Position numbers and translations under genes: made by a program. 64,000 nucleotides of DNA, from NCBI GenBank assembly GCA_021397835.1, contig JAJFZO010000168.1:4526001-4590000 (forward strand), in the 5' to 3' direction. Positions within the stretch are counted from its first letter, which is position 1. Each line of letters starts with the position of its first letter. Origin of the DNA: Moringa oleifera (lineage: Eukaryota > Streptophyta > Magnoliopsida > Brassicales > Moringaceae). Below the pieces are notes generated by a model. That model was not told where the DNA came from and did no database searches. It worked only from the letters and a program-made list of their open reading frames with translations. Shown here in pieces: positions 32,780-45,769 of this stretch.

Positions 32780-35700
32780 CGGGAAGGGGAGGAGTATTCA
32801 AGTGGGTATGTCTTGGGATCTATAAATGCCAAGCTACCTTCCCCTTGTCTTATCTGAGATAGTAGATATTAGGGATTAAAAAACTGAAACAGAAGATTAA
32901 AAAAAAAAAAAAAAGAGAAAGTATAAAGAGATCAGCCATCGGGTAGATGTTACTGTCCATTACTATGATGATCTTGTTTATTTTTTTCACACTACACTGT
33001 TCTTTCATATGTAGGTGTAAACTTCTAACAATTTGGTTTGATCTCCTTAAATCAGCAAATAATTTAGTAAAATAATAATAGAGAAAAAATAGTCTGTATA
33101 TTAATAATATACAGCGATCAGCATTTCATATTAATTGATTAATAAGTCTAAGACTAGAAAAAAAATTACTGACGAATTAGGCAGTTAGATATAATATTAT
33201 CTTACAGAGTACATAGCCTGCAAGCTTAAAGATAAACAGACCCAAAGAGTGAAGCAAGTGCTCAACAAAATCAGTAATAGTACCTACCATAAATCAACAA
33301 TAATTTGTCAAACAGTAACACAGACATAGATACTTCCTTGATAGGAAAAGAACATTTTCATTGTTACCCAACAAGAGCCTGCAAGTATTACAAAAACAAG
33401 AAATACCAAAACCCTAATCGAGTCATATATACTTGTCATTATGTAATGGACAAAGAGACACAGAGAGGGGTGGGTGCATAGATGCAAGAAGAGACATCAG
33501 AGAGTGTTCACGGGCTTCTTGCTTTGTCTCCCCATGCAAGGCTGCTGCTTCATTGCTGGCTCTGCTGGTAGTAGTGGGTGGGCTATTGGTAGGTCACATG
33601 TCCTGACACCATACTGTTTTATTCTTTATCTCTTCTTTCCTGTTTCTGAGGTCTCCCCATGAAAGCCACTCTACTTCAAACCATATCTAAGCTGCTCTCC
33701 TGCCTGCATCCCCCCCTCTCTCTCTCTCTCTGCCTTTTTGCTACTCCCTGCTACTGCAAGTACTTCGTTCTGTCTCTCGGGGAGCAAAACCCTTTTCACA
33801 TTCAAAAATTTCTTTCTTTTATGATTTTCTTTTGTTTCTTTGTTTTTCTATGTAAAAGTAACATAATGTGTTGAAATTTTTAAGTACATAACTTATTGTA
33901 TAAATAATCGAAAATGAGACAATATTTACAACATGATATGAATTAAAACAACATAATATTATTATCAGATAAAGTGTAAGGTACGTGATGGATAAGAAAT
34001 ACTTCATTTTTCTTTTTTCACTTTCTCCGGTTTCAAAACCATAGTTCCTTTTCCCATGTTGAAAATGCAAATTCTCTTTGGTTTATTATGTTGTTTGAAA
34101 CCAAGATGAGGATAAGTTTAATCTTCTTTGTCTCCTAGTTCACGACGAAGAGTCATAAAGAGTTTTAAATAATTAAACAGATTATTGTCCATATCATGAT
34201 CTTATAGTTTTTCATAACAAAGAATTTACTATTTCTTAATTTGACATTCTTTTATGTTTAAGTGGGTATTAAAATAAGTAAAAAGAAACAATTATAAATT
34301 ATGTTTCTAAACTTTATACTTTGGCTTATATAAATCTGAGGAATATAAAAATTAATATCCTAATAAAGTAAACCTAGTTTAATCTCATGAAGTGTCACAT
34401 TCTAACATTTTAAACCATGTAAACAATTTTTTTTTCTTGATGAGCGATTAGTGATTATGTATCCCTACCTGTACATCCATTTTTACTGATATCAACATTG
34501 ATTATATATATGCCTTTTATTTTTTAATTTATACCTTTACGGCTAGTTTTATATTTTTATTGAATTCTTTCGCCCACTCTCATCATTTAATTGGGTTTTT
34601 CCCTAGGATTCCTTGCACCCAAAATTTTAAAAAAATAAAACCCCGAAGAGCATGATTGATAGCAAAACCGTTGGTATAAACAGTGAGGCAGGCAGCATAA
34701 GGTTCACTTACCCAAAGCCAGAAAAAGCCAAATGCATAGCATGGCACTTTTGCCTCTGCCATGAGGAGACCTGTCTTCTTAATCTCCTCATTCTTTACAG
34801 CCATACACACACACAAAGCTACAAACACAAAAAGGCAAAAAGGGCAAACACACCTTGGATTTTACGACTTACACATCTCCTCAAATTACTCTTAATAGCT
34901 TTGTTTTATAGGCAAAGTGCCCTCTCTTTTAAGGCTCATTAGGGGTCCCGTTCTGTCTCCTTATTTAGTGATATTTCAATGTTACAACCCCATCTTTCCA
35001 TCTGTTGTGTTTGTCCATTTCTTCTTGACATCTCCCTCTCAATTGGGTGACTGAGGGCTCAACTTTTTATCAATCTCTTGTCTACTTGTTCAGCCTCCTT
35101 TCCCTTTTATCTGTTAGCCCCTGGAATCAGGAGTCACATGAGAGCTTAAGCTAACTAGTGCCTGCTAGCTATTCGCTGCAATCAGAATTAATGTTCATAA
35201 TTCATCTGTTTAATTATCTTAAAATTTATCTTTCTCGATGTTAGTGCTAGGAAAATCTCAGACATTCAATCCAAGTCCAGTGAATTAGATTGCTACAGTC
35301 AAGTTTTTTGGGAGTTGGGATTGTCCACTGGGTATATTTTAATTCCCTAGGCAACCGTTTTATTAAATCCTCAACATAAGGACTTGGTATTATATATGTT
35401 TAAGATTTCTGAATGAAAGTACGCATGCATTGAATGTTTCATTAATCCATATCTCATGTGTTAAAAGTTTAAATTATATTTTGATGACCATATATAATAT
35501 AAGGACCTCCCAAAATTGAATGTTGATGCTTTAAAAAATTCTAGTGATACATCAAGACATTTATTGGGATCGATTTGTAAATCTCTATAGAAATGTCAAG
35601 AGAAAATATATTATGTGAAATCAATATGCTTTGGGCTTGTGATCCATGTTCCTGTGAGCCCCAGCTCATTGAGCTGATGGCTTGTTGAGGTTTAGTTATG

Positions 35701-36640
35701 GCCATGCAGTTAATTTTTTAGACATCCAACTTAAGCTTTTTGGACCTGTCTGAATTGGATGGAAATTCTCAGTTGATTTAATTTTTGTTGATTTTTTTTA
35801 AAACATTATATAATTATATTACTATACTAAATTTAAAAACAATTTTTTTTTATCTATCCTATATGAACTTCATCAAATTGTAATAATTTTTTTTCATATA
35901 ATCCTAGAATTATGACATTAGGACGTATTCATGTGCTTCCCACTATATAAGCAATTAATAAGGGATGCAAAATGTGATTGAAGATCTAAAAAATTCACTC
36001 AAGCCCTCGTGGAAGCAATTCTTTTGATCCATCTACGAATGGGTCTGCTTCACTTGGCTTCTCAAGGTTTGAAGGAGCAATGGCTTCAAGGAGGCACAAG
36101 CAAACAAACCCACGTTCACTTATTCATCATTCTTCTTTATCAATAGAATCCAGGTACTATAGCCCAAGATTTATCTTTCCACTACTCATCTTTGAATTGG
36201 AGTACATGTACTACAAAGTATAATAAGTCAACAAGTGGCTTTCTCCACTGGCTATGGCTCCTCAACAAGATCCTCTCCTAAAGTACCCACAAGAATCTCA
36301 ATCTTTACATTTGATGCCGTTTCCCAGCCAGAAAAGACTGCGAATCGTCTGTTTCAAAACCTAATAAGAGAGGGAATTGAAACCACAGAAAAAGAGAAAG
36401 GATAGCTTTTCATAAACCAAAATCTTATAATGCCCTCCTGAATGACGAAAATATGTAGGAATTGAACGTAGAGGGCAAACATATCGACACATAAAAGTCA
36501 TTATTCTTAAACTTTAGCGGCATCTTGTATCACATTCAATGGATCCTTTACTATGCATGTCTTTTCTTCAAGCCAAAGCATATATACCCTTAATGCATGA
36601 CAACATGCACTTGACATGTCTTACATGACATAGCTTGGTA
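32780..36640. other. Intergenic region left of the MIR399 cluster
   Basis: No gene recognised. The GC-richer stretch 33460-33780 has short plus-strand frames with no protein character and a CT run near 33716. The rest is AT-rich spacer. Confidence 0.5.
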
Positions 36641-36860
36641 AATGCTGCCTCGAGTTTCTGCGTACATCAACTCTGGTCCAGACAACGAACCGGGCAAGTA
36701 GAAGATAAAAATATCAAAACATGCTCCGGATCTTCCATATCAAAGCATATATTACAGCTTTCTCTCTTCTTTTTCTTTTCTTGATTTCTTTCTTAAAGGT
36801 TTTCTTTTCCTTTTCTCTTTCAGTCAAGCACTTTTATGTTGATGAATTAGTTCCTGGTCA
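36640..36860 (+). repeat. MIR399-flanking duplicate block, copy 1
   Basis: Diverged copy of sequence also found at 46720-46950 and 58900-59100. All three share a core close to CCAGGATCTTCCAT preceded by ACATGC (here at 36720), followed by a T/C-rich tract. In copies 1 and 2 the core lies 330-565 bp upstream of a MIR399 hairpin. Confidence 0.8.
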
Positions 36861-36967
36861 AAATTTTCTCATACTGAAAAATCACTTCTTTGTGCTTTAA
36901 CTCTTGGACGATGAAGTGGTCACGATCTATGGAATAAAGGCACCACACCAGGAAGCATTGTGCCACC

Positions 36968-36997
36968 GAATATGCTGCTCCTACAATGGTATAAATA
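36968..36997 (+). promoter_or_regulatory. P1BS site and TATA box of the 37.0 kb MIR399 gene
   Basis: GAATATGC (36968-36975) matches the PHR1-binding P1BS consensus GNATATNC. TATAAATA (36990-36997) starts 22 bp after the P1BS start, and the miR399* arm starts 61 bp after the TATA start. The same spacing is seen at the 47.4 kb copy, so this is probably the phosphate-responsive core promoter. Confidence 0.75.
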
Positions 36998-37033
36998 ATC
37001 ATCATGACTCCATGAACTCTCCGTGGGCTTCCA

Positions 37034-37161
37034 GATGCAGCTGCATTACAGGGTAAGATCTCTACTGGCAGGCAGCCACTTATACATATGCATTTCAGTC
37101 ATGCATTAATGTGTAGTGTTCTCACTGCCAAAGGAGATTTGCCCGGCGATTCTTCTGCATC
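37034..37161 (+). ncRNA. MIR399: MIR399 precursor hairpin, copy 1
   Basis: The 3' arm, 37126-37146, begins TGCCAAAGGAGATTTGCC and ends CGG, identical to known miR399 such as Arabidopsis miR399f as I recall it. The 5' arm at 37051-37072 (GGGTAAGATCTCTACTGGCA) is the miR399* and pairs with it with few mismatches. GATGCAG (37034-37040) and CTGCATC (37155-37161) close the base. In the family, miR399 is induced by low phosphate through PHR1 and cuts PHO2/UBC24 mRNA, and it moves from shoot to root. Confidence 0.95.
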
Positions 37162-37169
37162 ACTTAGGA

Positions 37170-38720
37170 GAAAGAAGAAAACAAAAGGAGGAGTTAGTAT
37201 TATTATTATTTTTTGGCTTAAAAAGATGTGAGAAGCTCAATTACCAAGTTTCATTCTTTAACTTTGTTTGCTTGCGTCAATCTTAGTGTGATTATGTGCT
37301 TGCAGGGCATCAGGTGAATCAACTCGAACAAGGCATGTAGCAGTGGTTACTTTCCATTCTTTTATCCTAATTCAAATTACAAAGTTTCCCCTTCAAGTGT
37401 TACATGGGCACCCCATTTGTGCATATGATTCCTCGTCAAATGTATTTGAAAAACAAGGAATTATATATATGGGGCAACTTGGCAACAAATTTTTTTAATT
37501 ATGGGGTATTTCCCATGAGCGCCGTTGAAGAGCTGAAGAAATTTATGTAATTCAATCTAGTAGGATTTGATATTGAGGTCAACTAGATCCTTTATGTGCA
37601 TCAGTTTATGAGCAGGATCTTATGTGCTGTCTTCAGCTGTAATTCAGAAAAGACGGTGAACAACTAATGCTCACACCATATGTCATCAATTAACATTTTG
37701 TTTTGTGTTAACAATTTGACTCCTTCTTTGTTGTGTATCAGCAGGTACAATTCAAGTCCCACACGGAGTTACAGAAGCCAGATTGTGGTAGAGGAATGGT
37801 TCAGAACTTGCAAAAAATCATCTTTCCACATCAGACCAGTTGTGGATATGTGGAAGTTCAAATCCTGCTCGTTGTTTTACAGTAACCAAACGTTTTTCAA
37901 CAGGCAGGACTATGACACAACTAGCAGCCTTGCTGTGTCTCTGAGTAGAAGCCAGCACATTGGATTTATGGGTCATTCCTGCCATACTGTGTAATTAATA
38001 GGTTTAGGGATCAATTGTGCCATATGACTCTACACTTTGTGTACTCTTTCTTTTTGCAAGAGAATTGTCTTGATCTTTCTGATTTTGTAATAATTTTGTA
38101 TATATGAAGCAACAGCTGATCAGATCTCAAACTGAAATGAGAAAAGAATTTCATAATTTGATAGCGAAGATGCAAACAATGTGAGAGCATCCTGAGTTGT
38201 TTAAGTTGTGCTGCAAACTGGTGGTCTGAGAAAGAGTACATATACTAGGTCGAGATAAGGGAAAAATTAGAAACAAAATAGAGTGACTTAAGGGAAGGAA
38301 CTTTCATATAAATCTTTCAACATGCTTGCTTTACAAAGTTGTCATGGCATCTCGCCATGAATTGAGGAAGAAAATCTGGAATTGGTCTCTTTTATCTTTT
38401 TGGTCTCCTTTCAATTTTAACCATGCTACATCAAAGTGCCTATTCGTGCAATTTCAGATTTCAGGTAGAATTAAAATAAGTAAAGAAATTCAATCATGTA
38501 AATAATGATGAGGTTTTCAATGCAAGCCAATTGAGATCAAAGAGATCTAGTCCTTGGATGGCTCTCGTACAATTTGATCAACAGATCAATTGTAGAAAAT
38601 AGGCTAAGAATGATGTGAGATGACACATTGCGGAAACAAATTGAGGGGCAAGAGCCTTTTCATTTATTTTTACAACCTTGATGAGTTATGTAACCAATAC
38701 ATGTCCTTATCTTCTATGTA
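37170..38720. other. Downstream of MIR399 copy 1, no protein gene
   Basis: Probably includes the 3' part of the primary transcript. A 104-codon plus frame at 37680-37994 resembles no family I know and has no clear start context. The rest is spacer. Confidence 0.45.
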
Positions 38721-38730
38721 AAACTGTAAT

Positions 38731-39520
38731 GGCATGTTTGGTTCATAGAATAGAATAGAGAAGGAATAGAAAATGTATTCTTTGGAAATAGAAAAGAGAA
38801 GGAATAGAAAAGAATAAGCATTATTATGTTTGGTTTATTGGAATTGAATAGAGTATGAATTCGTTTTCATATGTTTGGTTCATCAAAAAATAAGCTAGGA
38901 AAGTAATTGATGCAAGTTTAAAAGACTAGTATACCTTTCAACTAAATTAATTATAATTTAATTAATTTTTATTAAAATAATATTAACTAAATAATATATT
39001 AATAATTATTTTTATTTTTAAATATTAATATTATAAAATTAAAATTAATTAATATTTTAATAAAAGTAATATTTTTTTTCTTTTTTGATAAATTATTTAA
39101 AAAATAAAAAAGATGTTATTGTTATAAAAATAATATTAACTAAATGATATGTTAATAATTATTTTTTATTTTTTAATATTAATATTATAAAATTAATATT
39201 AATAGTAATTAATATTTTGATAATAATAATAATTTTTATTTTTTAATAAATTATTTTTAAAAAATAAAGTTATTATATATATGTAGTAATTTAAAATTTT
39301 TATCAAGGGTATGTTGGGAATAGAAAAATATAGCAATTCCTTGTTTTCATGGAATAGCAATTCTGAGGGTTCACTTCGGAATAGCTATTCCGGGTTTTCA
39401 AGGAATAGAAATTCCTTAAGGAATTACAATTCTGTGATAAAAATGAACCAAACATTGGAAAAGCAATTTCATACGGAATAAAGTAGGAAAAGAATTGGTA
39501 TTCCTACCAACCAAACATGC
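38731..39520. mobile_element. MITE-like element with GCATGTTTGG terminal inverted repeats
   Basis: About 790 bp with GCATGTTTGG near the left end and CCAAACATGC at the right end. The subterminal parts are rich in GGAATAGAA/TTCC motifs on both sides and the middle is very AT-rich. There is no coding frame. CTGTAA occurs just outside both ends, which may be part of a target duplication, but I cannot fix the exact boundary. The superfamily (hAT or PIF/Harbinger) is undecided. Confidence 0.65.
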
Positions 39521-42500
39521 TGTAAGTATCAATGCTTCATTGTCACTTCCACGTGATCAGGCACTAAACTCTGAGATATATTGCACACCATAACAAAGTT
39601 TTGAGTGTAATGCTTTTGGTGACACTGATCTACAAAAGTGACAGAAGAAATAAATGATGGGTATACATATTGGCCTCTCAAATTAGAAAATAAATTGTAA
39701 CTAGGTCTTGTAATCTTGTCAGTGATGAGTTGAACTGTGTAGGTTTTGTTATCTTGGATTAATCTTAGAGATTAGTTAATAACGGTGTAGTTTACCTCTA
39801 TTATCGATAACATCTCTTGTATGTGATTCAATTAGTGCAGATTAAAGTTTCCAAGAAGGGATCTTGAAGTGAATGCAAGCACTTTTGGCCAATATGATAT
39901 TAATTGCTACTTTTTTGCTTATTTAGTTAAGTTGTAACCCTATTAATAGACATATTCAGATGATGAATAGATGTAGCAAAAACAATCTATATTGTCCAGC
40001 AATAAAACTGCAATTTCTTGGTGCATGTGTTTTCTACTTTGCTATTTTAATTTTCAACAATTTGTGGCATTAGAGCAGGTTAATAAGTGTTGTTTCTTGA
40101 GAAAGAGTGAAATACCATAATGAGAGAATTTGAGAACAAAAAATAAATAAGAATATACGTGTGATATTATATTCGACTTTATCTTCTCCTTAACAAAATG
40201 TCTATATATAGGTCTTTACACGCTTTGTTGGATTATGATAAACGAGATTTTTTTGGAATACCCGATTTCATAAAAGGTTTTTATAGATTTGGAAATTTGA
40301 TTCTAGCTCCTTAATTACTCAATAAAAAAGGATAATTATAAGCTCTATTATCTTAGCTAATTACATGACGTAAGAAAATTAGCTGCACACTTTGATTTAA
40401 GGGAAGATTTATTAGAAAATATTAATTTAATTTTTAAAAATATTTAATAAAATATTTATTATTATTTGCTTTCTAATATATAATTTTTTTATTTTAAAAT
40501 ATTTATTTTTTATTTTAACGATATTTATTTTTTGAGCTTAAGATATTTACTTTTTGATTTTATATTTTTTCTTAGTCTTATTTAAAGAGAGTGCAAGCTC
40601 TGTTAGAAATAAGTTTGAAATGAAATAAAAAATTGATGAGGTTACTTCCTCCGATACTTAGTTTTTTTTTTGGAGATATGTGAATTTATCGGAAATATCT
40701 GTAGCGTTTGTATTTGTTTTATTATGCATTTTCATTATACTTTAAGCTCCTAACTTAAAAATTTATGGTACAAGCTCGGTCTAGCTCATTACCTAATAGA
40801 CTTTTTAAATGAATGGGTCAGATTTAAAAATATATGGTCAATTGCTAACTTACAAATTTAATTTATTGGACTTTATGTAGACTATTTTTAAGTCTTAAAC
40901 GGATTTTATTTGAATTTTATATAGATTTTATATATGTCCATGTAGACTTAATAAGGGTATCATATAAGCTTTATAAGAGTTTTATATACATATAAGTTAA
41001 TATTTTATAAATTATATTACTTGTCAATTTTAAATTACATAATATACAAATTTATTTGCACATAATATTAAATAAATAATTATATTTAATTTAAATATAT
41101 AATTTTAAGAAATTAATGCATCATTACAAGAGAAGTATATCATAACTAAATTTGCATCTATTTACTTCTCAATCATACGCATTTCTCAATTTTATTATCC
41201 AAATGAGTACATTTCTTTCAATCTTGCATAGTATTACATTCTTTTATTCACAAAATCTTAATTCTTCAAATATGCAAGTGCTTCAATTATAAAAAGTATC
41301 AAATTCGTTCTTGTGTCGGATAAATAATGATTATAAATTAATTTAATTATCAATATCAAAATAAAACTTATTAATAATTTAATTGGATAGTTTTAAATAT
41401 GACCTATTTATTGGTGTTAATTGATTGATCCAAATATAACCAATTTATTGATCCTAACGGGTTAGTCTAAATACAACTAGATTATAGTATGTTTTTAATT
41501 CTAATGTACTAGTTTAAATATGACCCCATTGTGATCCAATGATTAATTTGGACGGAACAACTTATCGATTGACTTTTTTCAAAATTTCAAACCTATGACC
41601 CGACCCATTTTTCAAATGAACGACCTTAGCTTAACCTTATTAATAAATGGGTCGAGCTAAAACTCAATAGTATGAGCTGTAAACAAATTGATTGGTAGGC
41701 CATAGGCTAAATGATAAAGTTGAATTATACCATAGTTCTTGCTTCAATATAAGCAATGGGTTCTATATAAATTTGTTTTTAGGGAGATTTGAGCGACCTA
41801 TCTTGATTTTGAGTCCCACTTTTCTTTGTGAGGTTCATATCAATTGGTACAGAGCTTTTTTCATATTTTATTTACAATTTAAAATTAATTTTTTTCTTAG
41901 TTTAGTGCACACACAAACAAAAGGAAGCTATTAAGCTTTAGATTGTGTTTTTTTTATTATAAAAAAACGTGAAAAGAAAAGAAAAGTTATTACCTTTGTG
42001 TTGTGCAATAAAAAAGAAAAAACAGTGTGAAAAAAAGATAATAGCTTTAAGTTATGCTACAAAAAAGAAAGTGTGGTATAGAGATAAAAAAAATTTGCCA
42101 TTAAAGCAATATAGGTGATATTATTTGATTCGCCTCATTACCTAAAGATTTAAGGAAAATCTTTCTCAAAAGAATGGAAATAATGCAAATAAAAAAGCAT
42201 CATCAGAAGTTCTATTATATTGACCAATTTCAATATGTAAGAACATCAGTTGCAGAGCTTGGTATGGGTGAAGATTTGCTGTAGAATATTTATTATTTGC
42301 TTTCTATCATAGGATATATTCTTTTTAATTTTAGGATATTTACTTTTCAAGTTTAAGATATCTATTTTTGATTTTAGGATATTTACTTTTCTATTTTAGG
42401 ATGTTTGCTTTTCGATTTTACATTTTCTTTTAACTATATTTAAATAAGGTGCAAGTTTCATTAGAAATAATTTTGGAATTGAATAAAATGGTTGTTAGGT

Positions 42501-42820
42501 TTGCTTTCTCCTTAGTTCTTTTGAGAACATGTGAACTTTATTGGAGATTTTTGTAGTGTTCATATTTGTCTTATCAATTAATCATTAATTCCATAATTGA
42601 TTGTGGTATTTCATTATATAAAGGTTCTTCCTTCAATATAAGTAATAGGTTACGGTTTCATATAAATATGTTTTGAGGTGATCTTAGAGATCTATCTTGA
42701 TTTTATGAACTTCATAAAGAAAAGTGAGACCCAAAATCAAAATAAATCTTCCAAGATCTCTCAGAAATAGATTTGTATGATGATCGTGACTATTAACTCT
42801 TCTTAGTTTGCCAAGTGACC
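39521..42820. mobile_element. Old copia LTR fragments in AT-rich spacer
   Basis: Two similar stretches, about 40430-40720 and 42290-42580, both carry repeats of GGATATTTACTTTT-like sequence followed by a leader resembling the end of a copia LTR (GTGCAAG, then TTAGAAATAA). Near 40061-40080 there is TGGCATTAGAGCAGG, a decayed form of the usual tRNA-Met primer-binding site TGGTATCAGAGC. A segment at 41745-41830 recurs at 42655-42720 and inverted at 42715-42790. No intact frame. Confidence 0.55.
42655..42790. repeat. Imperfect inverted repeat at a copia fragment junction
   Basis: The plus-strand segment 42655-42712 is followed at once by a diverged inverted copy (42715-42790). For instance TAGAGATCTATCTTGATTTT is mirrored by AAAATCAAAATAAATCTTCC, and TATAAATATGTTTT by AGATTTGTATGA. 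It marks a junction between elements facing opposite ways. Confidence 0.6.
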
Positions 42821-42828
42821 AAAATTTC

Positions 42829-43560
42829 CTAGGAAAGTGTAGTAACTTGAGGTTGATCAATTATCAGTTGTAGACATAACCCAATCAACGTGAGTGAAAT
42901 TGTAACTTCTTTGTTTGTTGTCTGTTTGAAGAATAATCTCTCATTAAGTGTCATTTTAAGATATCTCAGAATTCTGTACATAGCCTCCATGTGATCTTCT
43001 ATAGGTTTGTCTATGAATTGACTAACCATGCTTTCAACAAAGTTGATATAAGGTGTAGTATGTGAGAGACAAATGACTTTGCCTACCAACCTTTGATACC
43101 TTTTGTTTTATAAGAGTACTCGCTTCTTTGTTTCCTAATTTTAAGTTAGAGTCCATAGGAATGTCAGTAGGCTTGCATCCAATCATCCTTGTCTCTCTCA
43201 ATGGATTCATTGTGAACAGAATTTCTTTTTTTGGTCTTGTTACTTCCATGCCACAAAAGAAAAAAAAAACTTGAGAGTACTTAAATCTTTAATTTCAAAT
43301 TCTATTGCTAGAAAACTTTTAAGTTTGAGCATCTTATCATTATAATCTCCTATTAGGATGACATTGTCTACATACATAATAAGCATCACCATTACCCTTG
43401 TGGATGAACACTTAATAAACAATGTGATTAATTTGCACTGAACATACTCAAACTTCTTAATAGCTTTAGTGAACCTATTAGACCAAACTTTTGGAAGCTA
43501 CTTGAGCCTGCATAATGATTTCTTAAGTTACAGACCTTGTTGGTGGTAGCTGAATTATTC
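42829..43560 (-). pseudogene. Decayed copia reverse transcriptase/RNase H fragment
   Basis: Three broken minus-strand frames carry copia pol features: a degraded YVDD motif (MYVDNVILIG, about 43360), FEIKDL, then MVGKVICLSHTTPYINF and EAMYRILRYLK of the region after the RT palm. RNase H is only partly recognisable. Several stops and frameshifts separate the pieces. Confidence 0.8.
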
Positions 43561-43569
43561 ATTCATAAT

Positions 43570-45060
43570 AATTGCACTTTCGGTGTTTGATGGAGCGAAC
43601 TACCAGATGTGGGCTATTAGAATAAAGTTTACCTTGATGCAAATGATCAATGGGGAGCTGTTGAACAAGTATATGAAGTATTAGAATTGCTAGATAATCC
43701 AACTGTTGTACAAATTAAGATCCAAAAGAGAGAAAGTAAAGAAAATCAAAAGTAAGAGCAACATTATTTTCAAGTTTCATCCACCATATCTATCAAAATA
43801 ATGACATTAAAAACAACTACAGAAATTTGAGATTTTTTGAAGTAAGAATACGAAGAGAATGAAAGGATCAAAGGAATGTAAATACTAAATTTAATATGAA
43901 AATTTGAAATATAAAAGATGAAGGAATAAAAAATAATCAATGACTATTCTGACAGGCTTCTCAATATAGTTAACAAAAAAAGACTTCTTAGTATATATAT
44001 ATTTTTTAATTTTAGAATTGTTCAAAAGATCCTAGTGATAATTTTGAAAAATTTGAGACTATAATGTCATCTTTAAAGAACACTAAAGATCCATCAAGTA
44101 TGACCTTAATAGAATTGTTGAATACACTACATGCACAAGAACAAAAAAAGCTTATGAGGTAAGAAAGATTTATGAAAGATGCTTTTCAAAGCAAATCATA
44201 TAATAAAAATGGTGGCAAAAACAAAAAGAATTTCAAGTCTTTCCACCTTATCCCTATTGCAAAAAAATCAATCATCCACAAAACAAGGGTTGATGGAGGC
44301 CAAATGCAAGATGCCACAAGTGCGGTCAGTTAAGGTATGTGGAGAAAATTGGTAAATCTTAACAAAAAAAAAAACTAAGAATATTATTAGACAACCTTAG
44401 GAGAAGGAACTGCTTATGGCATCATGCTTTGCTAACAACAACTTCTCAAAAAGTTGGCTTATAAACAGTGGTTACACGAACCAAATGACTTATGATCAAG
44501 AAGTATTCAAAGAGTTTGACAAAACTACAATTTCTAAAGTCAAAATTAGGAATGAAGCATACCTTGCAATGAAAGAAAAAGGAACAATGGTAATTAAAGG
44601 TCACACAGGTTTGAAATAAATTTTTAATGTTTTATATGTTCTTGAAATTAATCAAAATCTTTTAAGCATTGGTCAGCTCTTGAAAAAAGGGATATAGGTG
44701 CTATTTGAAGATAATCATTGCCTGATTACTGATGCACAAGGCAAATAGATGTTTAAAATCATAATGAAAGGTAAAAGATTTACCTTGAATATAATAGAAG
44801 AGGAGCAAACTGAGTACACAAAAAAGACATTAATGCAGAATACTTTTATCATAAGGCCCTACCTTTTATAAGAAAAACAATCTTAAAGAAGACTTACCTA
44901 AATTAAAAGAGGAGTTTCCTAAAGATGTTGGTTTTTAAGATAAGAAGAAAATCAAGCTTCATTCTTAACAAAATAAAGCAGAGCTAAATAAAAACTGCAG
45001 TTAGTTCACACAGATATCAAAGGATCGTTGAGAACACTAAAAATTACTTTGTAGTAAAAG
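43570..45060 (+). pseudogene. Decayed copia gag-protease-integrase fragment
   Basis: A plus-strand remnant that starts in gag (YQMWAI-like sequence near 43590), passes a degraded zinc knuckle near 44300, and continues into the protease region. The frame 44416-44619 has WLINSGYTNQMTYD, where the copia protease usually has WxxDSGCTNHMT, so the catalytic Asp is now Asn. Integrase N-terminal traces (LQLVHTDI) end near 45020. Many stops and frameshifts. It points away from the adjoining RT fragment. Confidence 0.8.
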
Positions 45061-45585
45061 ACTCTATTTGAATATGATCATAAATCAATGAGATAAAATA
45101 TCAAAGTATTTCAAGTTTAAACTCTAAAGAGAAGTACAAAGAAGAGGAGAAATACAATCAAATCTATAGTAAAATAAAAAAAATAAAAAATGATGGTGTC
45201 TCAATAATGGTACTTTCAAAAGTTGATGAATGCAATAAAAACAGCAAGGAAGAGTGTTAGTAAGTAAGGTACCTTATTTGCGATAGAGAAGACCTATTCT
45301 TTACTTTATCAATTTCTTGAATAAAAATAATCTTTTAGTTTGAATTTTGAATTCAAATTTTAGAATATCTAAATAAGTACAGTTTTATATTTTGGTTGTT
45401 TATTTTTTTTTATAAATAAGATCTCTGTTAATGTAACAAAGTAAGCGTTTGCAAGCTATTCAAAGTAATTTAAATTATTTCAAGTTTTAAGATCATCTCT
45501 TATTCTTTTTTTCTTCTCAAAAACCCAACAAATTCTACTTCAAAAAACCAACACCTTGAACACACAACAGAAGTTATCTATTACT

Positions 45586-45614
45586 GAATATACACTTTTG
45601 CGATACCATAAATA
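45586..45614 (+). promoter_or_regulatory. P1BS site and TATA-like box of the 45.7 kb MIR399 copy
   Basis: GAATATAC (45586-45593) fits P1BS and CATAAATA (45607-45614) follows 21 bp later. The hairpin starts about 57 bp after the TATA-like box, the same layout as at 37.0 and 47.4 kb. Confidence 0.6.
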
Positions 45615-45654
45615 AGAGGTTTCTAAGGCATCACTAGGCGAGTTGAGGTGCACC

Positions 45655-45762
45655 TGCACTACAGGGCATGGTCTCCACTGGCAGTCATCGGACATGTTTA
45701 CATGCGATTATTATGGTGTGTTCACTGCCAACAGATATTTGCCAGGCAATTCTTCTGTAGAA
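45655..45762 (+). ncRNA. MIR399-like hairpin, decayed copy 2
   Basis: The fold and flanks match the other copies: 5' arm GGGCATGGTCTCCACTGGCA from 45664, 3' arm 45726-45746, base pairing CTACAG (45659-45664) with CTGTAG (45755-45760). The 3' arm begins TGCCAACAGATATTTGCC. Compared with copy 1 it has four substitutions, at positions 7, 8, 11 and 19, of which three fall in the seed or around the cleavage site. It is either a decaying copy or one with altered targets. Confidence 0.75.
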
Positions 45763-45769
45763 TTCCTTG

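Noticed and set aside
33474..33874. Short plus frames upstream of the HLH/ACT-like gene
   Set aside because: Low complexity, CT-rich, no protein similarity that I recognise.
37680..37994. 104-codon plus frame as a protein gene
   Set aside because: No motif, poor context, and it lies downstream of MIR399 copy 1 where a non-coding transcript is more likely.
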